Source: Alteromonas confluentis
Lineage (GTDB): Bacteria; Pseudomonadota; Gammaproteobacteria; Enterobacterales; Alteromonadaceae
Direction of reading: 5' to 3'
DNA: 51,554 bases
Assembly (NCBI RefSeq): GCF_001757105.1
Contig: NZ_MDHN01000007.1
Location: 1 to 51,554 of the forward strand
The notes under the pieces were generated by a model. The model saw only the letters and a list, made by a program, of their open reading frames with translations. It was not told where the DNA came from and made no database searches. Below are positions 46,667-51,554 of the stretch, in pieces (the first letter of the stretch is position 1; every line of letters begins with the position of its first letter). The position numbers and the translations under genes are program-made.

Positions 46667-46823
46667 CTTTAACCTTTTCATGTGTATGAATGTGATGAGT
46701 GGATGAACGTTGTCTTTGCGTCAATTCACTAAATACAGACTAAGAGATGTTTGGCGCTTTGCTATATCTCGATTCTGCCTGAAGATAGCCTGATCCTCTG
46801 AGCCACAGAAATTCTGTGAGATC

Positions 46824-46840
46824 CGTCAGCGAGACTGACG
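46824..46840. promoter_or_regulatory. Dyad upstream of the AraC gene
   Basis: CGTCAG (46824-46829) and CTGACG (46835-46840) form a perfect 6-base inverted repeat around CGAGA, 42 bases before the AraC start. It may be an operator. The half-sites face opposite to those of the CusR-like boxes. Confidence 0.35.
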
Positions 46841-46881
46841 TTATACTGATTACAATGACATGAAACAGACCGGATTGATTA

Positions 46882-47799
46882 ATGACGATGAATGCTGAGC
46901 TAACACAACAGATGGCCCTACTTGCAGAAGGCATTGCAAAGTTAACGCAGCACACCCCATTTGTGAAAACCGCTATTCCGGGACTCACGGTATTTCGGAT
47001 ATCGGAGACCTCCGAACCGCTCTCAGGATTATATGAACCTAGTGTGTGCCTGATTGCACAAGGAGAAAAACAGGTTCAACTAAATGAAGAAACCTTTATG
47101 TATGATACTGAGCATTATCTGTTTTCAGGTTTGCACCTGCCCGTTTTTGCTCGCGTCGTAAATGCCACAGAAGATAAACCTTATCTTGGGCTAAAACTCA
47201 CGTTTGACTACCAGGAAATAACCCAATTGATGCTGGAAAATCAGATCCCAGCACCACAAACTAAACAATCAAACAGAGGTATGCAAACCGGAAAACTGAC
47301 CAGTCAAATGATAAGTGCCTTCCAGAGAATGATTGACCTGAATAGCGAAGAAGAAGCGCATATTCCTACGTTAGCCCCCATGATCCGGCGTGAGATCTTT
47401 TATCGTTTGCTCGTTGCAGAGCAAGGCGAAACCCTCAGAAATCTGGCTTCCCTGGGCACCCCTTCCAATCAGATGACAAAAGCGATTACCTGGTTGAAAG
47501 CAAATTTATTTGACAACATTCGAGTAGAAACACTCGCAGATTTGGCCAATATGAGCGTATCGACGTTTCATCATCATTTCCGCAACATCACCGCCATGAC
47601 GCCACTGCAGTACATGAAAGCATTACGGCTACAGGAAGCGCGAAGGATGATGCTCACCGAGCACCTGGATTCAGCCACTGCGGCATTTAATGTAGGCTAT
47701 GAAAGTCCGTCTCAGTTTGGCCGGGAATATAAACGAATGTTCGGTAATTCTCCTATTAAGGATGTAGAGCAACTGCGAGAGAGATTCGCCGTGTCTTAA
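46882..47799 (+). CDS. AraC-family regulator, YqhC-like
   Basis: A 305-residue protein. Its N-terminal AraC-type cupin (FRISETSEPLSGLYEPSVCLIAQGEKQV, given as a landmark) matches the YqhC/AraC_N group, and the C-terminal AraC DNA-binding domain has VETLADLANMSVSTFHHHFRN and FNVGYESPSQFGREYKRMFG. YqhC in E. coli senses aldehydes and switches on yqhD and dkgA. The nearby DkgA-like gene on the opposite strand makes the same role likely here (inference). Confidence 0.9.
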   Translation: MTMNAELTQQMALLAEGIAKLTQHTPFVKTAIPGLTVFRISETSEPLSGLYEPSVCLIAQGEKQVQLNEETFMYDTEHYLFSGLHLPVFARVVNATEDKPYLGLKLTFDYQEITQLMLENQIPAPQTKQSNRGMQTGKLTSQMISAFQRMIDLNSEEEAHIPTLAPMIRREIFYRLLVAEQGETLRNLASLGTPSNQMTKAITWLKANLFDNIRVETLADLANMSVSTFHHHFRNITAMTPLQYMKALRLQEARRMMLTEHLDSATAAFNVGYESPSQFGREYKRMFGNSPIKDVEQLRERFAVS

Positions 47800-47810
47800 A
47801 ATCCCACGCA

Positions 47811-48701
47811 TTATGAATAATGCCTTAGCGCATCAACCACGGTACTGAATGCGGGGGAATGATTATTGCGATTCGGGTAGTACAGGTGGTAGCCAGGAAA
47901 CGGTAAGCACCAATCCGTCAATACCTGCTCTAGTTTGCCGCTTTCAAAGTCGGCTAGAAAGATATCCTCAGGAAGAAAAGCGAGGCCAAAACCATCCAGG
48001 GCAGCTTGATGAATCAAATACGGGTTATTGAAAATAACCTGCCCCCGGGGTTTAACGGTGATTTCTCTGTCGCCGTTATCGAGTTCCCACTCGTAAACGC
48101 CGCCAGCGCTTATCATGCGCATGCCTATGCATTTATGCTTTAGCAAATCTTCTGGCGTTTCAGGACGACCAAATTTATCGAGGTACTCGGGGGTTGCAAC
48201 AACGGCCATACGCCACTCAGGGCCAATTTTTACCGCAATCATGTCTTTTTCTACCGCTTCCCCTAGTCTCACTCCGGCATCAAAGCGACCAGACACAATA
48301 TTGGTAAAACCGTTATCCATACTGACTTCCAGACGAATATCAGGGAATTTATCAAGCATGGGGGCGAGTTTGGGCCATATGATGGTTTTCGCTGCATGGT
48401 CGCTGCAATTAATACGCACAAGACCGGCCGGCTTGTCCCGTAGTTCAGATAAACATTCAAGTTCAGTATCAATGTCTTCAAATCGCGGGGCAATGCGATT
48501 TAAAATTCGCTCACCGGCTTCGGTAGTAGAGACATTACGTGTTGTTCTTGTGAGTAAACGAATACCCAAACGAGATTCCAACGCGCGCATACTGTGACTC
48601 AGTGCGGATTGAGACACGCCCAATTTCGCTGCAGCACGCGTAAAACTTTTCTCCCGGGCTACCGCAATGAATGCCAATATGTCGCTATAATTTTCACGCA
48701 T
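47811..48701 (-). CDS. LysR-family transcriptional regulator
   Basis: A 296-residue LysR protein. The winged helix-turn-helix reads FTRAAAKLGVSQSALSHSMRALESRLGIRLL; a substrate-binding domain follows (GLVRINCSDHAAKTIIWP, DAGVRLGEAVEKDMIAVK). The ATG at 48701 (MRENYSDIL) fits relatives and has GCGGA before it at normal spacing; an ATG two codons earlier is too close to that site. It converges on the AraC gene. Target genes are not evident; an operator-like dyad lies upstream. Confidence 0.92.
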   Translation of the reverse strand: MRENYSDILAFIAVAREKSFTRAAAKLGVSQSALSHSMRALESRLGIRLLTRTTRNVSTTEAGERILNRIAPRFEDIDTELECLSELRDKPAGLVRINCSDHAAKTIIWPKLAPMLDKFPDIRLEVSMDNGFTNIVSGRFDAGVRLGEAVEKDMIAVKIGPEWRMAVVATPEYLDKFGRPETPEDLLKHKCIGMRMISAGGVYEWELDNGDREITVKPRGQVIFNNPYLIHQAALDGFGLAFLPEDIFLADFESGKLEQVLTDWCLPFPGYHLYYPNRNNHSPAFSTVVDALRHYS

Positions 48702-48753
48702 ATACATTTCCGCCTGTACTGATTGACTCTAAATATTTAAAAGCATTTAGCCT

Positions 48754-48768
48754 ATCAGAATTTCTGAT
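48754..48768. promoter_or_regulatory. 15-base dyad upstream of the LysR gene
   Basis: ATCAGAA (48754-48760), T, TTCTGAT (48762-48768), a perfect dyad 53 bases before the LysR start. The T-N11-A LysR pattern fits, so autoregulation is plausible. Confidence 0.45.
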
Positions 48769-48844
48769 TCAATCTAATAGGTGAAAGCTTATCAATTAGT
48801 TCAGTTAATAAATAGAAGCGACTATTGGCACACATTGCTTAAAG

Positions 48845-49633
48845 TTATTTCAACTCCTCTAATACGATATTTTTGAAATCAATTGGCTGCCCTTCACTTT
48901 GAAAAGCAATATAGCCTTCCTGCAAACTTTTTACTTGCTCCCAAATACCAGCAGATTCGCCAGTCACTAGGCCATCGGGTTGAGCAAAAGCGACCTTATA
49001 TTCCAGGACAGTTTCGCCATTAATTTTTTGAATAACTTCGCCGTTGTTAACAATCAATTCAGCGTTCACCCAAACATCTTTTGGGTAGGTTTTTGATGCA
49101 GAGTTGAGGCAATGTTCAGGATAAAGTGAATCCTGATAATAGATTTCGGTACCTGGCGAACACATATTGCCAGTTGGTCTGGATTTACCCGGCTCCTTTT
49201 CTGCCAGCAATTGAAATTCAATAGAAATTGGCCAGTTTTGTTCTTTATTGATGGTATTAGGCGGCTGGCTTAAGAACATCACGCCGCTGTTGGCAAAGGC
49301 ATATGAAGGGGCTGAATCCAGAAATTCGCCTTTAAACCGATAATCAAAGGTAAGGCGGAAATTCTTTAGCGGCTTATCATAAAAAAGATGAGCAAACTGT
49401 TCGTTGAATTCATCGTATTGCTCATAGCCTACTGAAAGCATGCCGTCTTCTACACGGAACGTGTTAAGGGGATCTTCTCCCGTCTCATGATGATGAATTT
49501 TCACTACCCAACCGTCGAGATTTTCACCATTAAATATACGTTGCGCGTTGTTATTTTGTGTCGCTTCTGTACACCCTTGTAGCAATAATATTGCCAGTGA
49601 TAACGCACAACAAACCGTTTTGCTTTTGCTCAT
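48845..49633 (-). CDS. DUF1080-domain lipoprotein (3-keto-disaccharide hydrolase-like)
   Basis: A 262-residue lipoprotein with lipobox LLQGC and then a concanavalin-like DUF1080 domain. Landmarks are RIFNGENLDGWVVKIHH, RVEDGMLSVGYEQYD, FRLTFDYRFKGEF, ANSGVMFLSQPP and the end GYIAFQSEGQPIDFKNIVL. DUF1080 proteins include 3-keto-glycoside hydrolases and glycan-binding lipoproteins, often found with ThuA proteins. Here a ThuA-type protein is 16 kb away. It is monocistronic and lies next to the insertion cluster. Confidence 0.87.
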   Translation of the reverse strand: MSKSKTVCCALSLAILLLQGCTEATQNNNAQRIFNGENLDGWVVKIHHHETGEDPLNTFRVEDGMLSVGYEQYDEFNEQFAHLFYDKPLKNFRLTFDYRFKGEFLDSAPSYAFANSGVMFLSQPPNTINKEQNWPISIEFQLLAEKEPGKSRPTGNMCSPGTEIYYQDSLYPEHCLNSASKTYPKDVWVNAELIVNNGEVIQKINGETVLEYKVAFAQPDGLVTGESAGIWEQVKSLQEGYIAFQSEGQPIDFKNIVLEELK

Positions 49634-49780
49634 CTTCGTTCCACAATCTGTAAGTGAATGCTTTGTGTACCACTTTGCGTACTGCGCTACCAGGGGTCAC
49701 ACGACGATTCGGAAAATATTGTACGCTAAGAGCATAACCTTATATTTCTAAGGGAAAAATTTGCTTAGATTTATTCCTTC

Positions 49781-50260
49781 TTACAAAGTGGAGTCTTTAT
49801 CAGAGTTACCTTGCTTTTTGACCTTTGCAATAGTTGATCGACTACAGCCTAAAAGATGTTGAATCTGAGACCAACTTTTCCCCTCACTAAGTAAAAGTGC
49901 TACGTTTTCTCTCAGCTTGAGATCTGGTTTTCTTCCTTGGTATTTACCCAAGGCTTTTGCTTTCTGTATTCCCTGTGCCTGTCTTTTACGTCGAGTCTCA
50001 TAATCATCCCTACCCATTGCCGCAGCGAAATCAATCATAAACTCAGTGAGCACTTTTGAAATCATAGAACTTTCGGGGTTACCACTGAGGGCTGCATGAG
50101 TCATTGGCTGGTCAAGAACAACAATATGAAGTCCCGCATCAACTAATTGATGTTTGAGCAGCTTCCATTGTTCATATGGCAATCTTGATAACCTATCAAC
50201 CTTTTCGATAAGCAAAATATCATTTTGATGAGAATCATCTATTAAACGTAAGCAATGGGA
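49781..50260 (-). pseudogene. Serine recombinase (resolvase) fragment, N-terminus lost
   Basis: The remaining 159 residues show LLIEKVDRLSRLPYEQW, then FMIDFAAAMGRDDYETRRKRQAQGIQKAKALGKYQGRKPD and a C-terminal helix-turn-helix (SWSQIQHLLGCSRSTIAKVKK), quoted as landmarks. This is the second half of a resolvase/invertase-type recombinase. The N-terminal part, with the catalytic Ser in the RVSTxxQ region, is missing; homology ends at about 50260, where an IS-like sequence begins. The gene should therefore be inactive. Confidence 0.82.
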
Positions 50261-50345
50261 TGTACTCCCCCTCAACTTGAATCGAAGACCTTTTTTTGGT
50301 CAATATGGTGATGATGAGTTACCAGTTTCAAATTAGGAGAAGCCC

Positions 50346-50362
50346 ATGGGCAAGATTACTAG
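50346..50362 (+). pseudogene. Start of a gene interrupted by the IS5-like element
   Basis: ATG at 50346 with TTAGGAG at ideal spacing, then MGKIT before the IS5 end at 50363. The rest of the gene would resume beyond the window. Its nature is unknown. Confidence 0.4.
50359..50362 (+). repeat. IS5 target site, left copy CTAG
   Basis: CTAG directly precedes the left inverted repeat. IS5 duplicates a 4-base YTAR target, so a second CTAG is expected just past the window end. Confidence 0.7.
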
Positions 50363-51554
50363 GGAAGATGCGAATAAGTCTCTAATGTGAGATCATAGCA
50401 GCACAGCAAATCATAGCCACTAACCCCATGAACCAACAGTTTACCTTCGCCGATAGTGAGTTCTCCAGTAAGCGCCGTCAAACCCGTAAAGAGATTTTCT
50501 TATCCCGGATGGACAACTTGTTGCCGTGGCCCCAACTGCTGAAAGTGATTGAACCCTTTTATCCTAAAACAGGCAATGGTCGTCGTCCATATCCGCTGGA
50601 AACGATGTTTCGCATTCATTGTATGCAGCAATGGTATAGCCTTGGTGATGAAGCAATGGAAGATGCATTATATGAAATTGCTTCGATGCGTCAGTTTGCT
50701 CAACTGTCACTGGATAAAGCGATTCCAGACCGCACCACCATTATGAACTTCCGGCACTTGCTGGAAAAGCACAAGTTGACTCGCCAATTATTGAAAACGG
50801 TCAATCAATGGCTGTCGGATTGCGGTGTGATGATGACACAAGGCACGTTAGTGGATGCAACGATTATTGAAGCGCCAAGTTCCACTAAGAACAAAAAGAA
50901 TGAACGCGACCCGGACATGCATCAGGCCAAGAAAGGCAATGAATGGCACTTCGGTATGAAAGCCCATATTGGCGTGGATGCAAAGAGCGGCCTGACTCAT
51001 ACGCTGGTGACCACCGCCGCCAATGAGCATGACCTGAATCAGTTGAAAAACCTGTTGCATGGCGACGAGGAGTTCATCTCTGGCGATGCTGGTTATCGAG
51101 GTGCAGAAAAACGCGAAGAGCTGAAAGACACTAACGTGGAATGGCTGATAGCAGAGCGTCCCGGCAAAGTTCGGGCGCTGAAGAAGCATCCCCGCAAGAA
51201 TAAAACCGCCATCAACATCGAATATTTAAAAGCCAGCATTCGGGCGAAAGTAGAACACCCGTTTCGGATCATCAAATGTCAGTTTGGTTTTATAAAAGCA
51301 CGCTATAAAGGGCTGATGGAAAATGACTCACAGTTAGCCATGCTATTCACCTTGGCGAACCTGTTTAAAGTAGACCAGATGTTACGAAGACAGCCAAGAT
51401 CTGTCTGAAATCCGGAAATGGCCCGGAAGTAGGTCGAAATCCGGCCTAAAACGGCAGTATATTGGCCTAAACTGCAAAATTAGAGTTTAAAAATTAGGCA
51501 GCTGATGCTGCGGCTTAACTCAGCGTTAAACTGCGGGACTTATTCGCAGTTTCC
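50363..51554 (+). mobile_element. IS5-family insertion sequence, complete, 1192 bases
   Basis: The left inverted repeat GGAAGATGCGAATAAG (50363-50378) and the right repeat, which read inward is GGAAACTGCGAATAAG (51539-51554), match at 14 of 16 positions and resemble the IS5 ends. The length is close to the 1195 bases of E. coli IS5, and it carries one full transposase gene. The right end is exactly the last base of the window. Confidence 0.95.
50428..51408 (+). CDS. IS5-family transposase
   Basis: A 326-residue DDE transposase close to that of E. coli IS5 over its whole length ([38 protein letters not shown]). The first Asp is in [14 protein letters not shown], the second in [17 protein letters not shown], and the Glu in [17 protein letters not shown] with the Y/R-E motif pattern. 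It looks full length and functional. It lies within the 1192-base element described above. Confidence 0.97.
   Translation: MNQQFTFADSEFSSKRRQTRKEIFLSRMDNLLPWPQLLKVIEPFYPKTGNGRRPYPLETMFRIHCMQQWYSLGDEAMEDALYEIASMRQFAQLSLDKAIPDRTTIMNFRHLLEKHKLTRQLLKTVNQWLSDCGVMMTQGTLVDATIIEAPSSTKNKKNERDPDMHQAKKGNEWHFGMKAHIGVDAKSGLTHTLVTTAANEHDLNQLKNLLHGDEEFISGDAGYRGAEKREELKDTNVEWLIAERPGKVRALKKHPRKNKTAINIEYLKASIRAKVEHPFRIIKCQFGFIKARYKGLMENDSQLAMLFTLANLFKVDQMLRRQPRSV

Larger units (their letters stand above)
50261..50362 (+). mobile_element. Possible left end of an unknown IS, cut by IS5
   Basis: The recombinase homology stops where TGTACTCCCCCTC begins, a sequence that looks like an IS3 or IS481-type terminal repeat. 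About 75 bases later comes TTAGGAG and an ATG at 50346 (GGC AAG ATT ACT), a strong start site for a first transposase frame. The IS5-like element interrupts it after five codons. The right part of this element lies outside the window. Confidence 0.4.

Noticed and set aside
46824..46840. Third copy of the CusR-like box
   Set aside because: The half-sites are in the opposite order (GTCAG...CTGAC), so it is a different dyad.

Overview
The window looks like a chromosomal contig from a marine gammaproteobacterium, most likely Alteromonadales (Alteromonadaceae-like). The evidence is the gene order uvrY-uvrC-pgsA-tRNA(Gly,Cys,Leu), the block ccoNOQP / ccoHIS / tauE-like / fnr / uspE / ttcA, and the protein types. 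The genus is not established. Both ends lie in mobile DNA: base 1 is inside a group II intron reverse transcriptase, and the last base is the outer end of an IS5-family insertion sequence. This suggests an assembly contig broken at repeats.

Region 1 (1-887) is the 3' part of a group II intron. Region 2 (about 0.9-27.7 kb) is compact core genome. It holds a pirin, the uvrY-uvrC-pgsA block with three tRNAs, a sulfurtransferase and CobB sirtuin pair, a LysE-type exporter, and a Bax-like hydrolase operon. Next come a patatin-like protein and ttcA, then the microaerobic respiration block: uspE, fnr, and assembly and structural genes for cbb3 cytochrome oxidase, with FNR-type sites before uspE and ccoN. 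A two-subunit bacterioferritin operon with a Fur-like site, a cation/proton antiporter, an alpha/beta hydrolase, a glutamate-synthase-like flavoprotein and a UspA protein follow.

Region 3 (27.7-33.2 kb) holds small or poorly known genes, a flavin reductase-like protein, a lone tyrosine recombinase with inverted and direct repeats beside it, and a secreted ThuA-domain protein. Region 4 (33.2-49.7 kb) is accessory. It starts with a DUF900-type hydrolase and a 1.3-kb gene-poor stretch rich in inverted repeats. An MFS exporter, two secreted esterases, a CMD-cupin protein and the remnant of a third esterase follow, with a CusRS-like two-component system reading away from them. Two aldo/keto reductases, an NTF2-like secreted protein, an orphan Tat signal peptide, AraC and LysR regulators and a DUF1080 lipoprotein complete the region. 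The right end (49.8-51.6 kb) is a stack of insertions in a serine recombinase gene.

The most interesting candidate system is the two-component pair at 41768-43835. A palindromic motif of the same design (TGACA, four bases, TGTCA) lies both in its divergent promoter region and before the esterase gene at 37137-38189. This points to a CusR-type regulator controlling ester or aldehyde processing enzymes rather than metal pumps. The locus also shows decay: an esterase with an in-frame internal deletion and a Tat signal peptide with no passenger. These conclusions come from reading the sequence by eye; no search was run.
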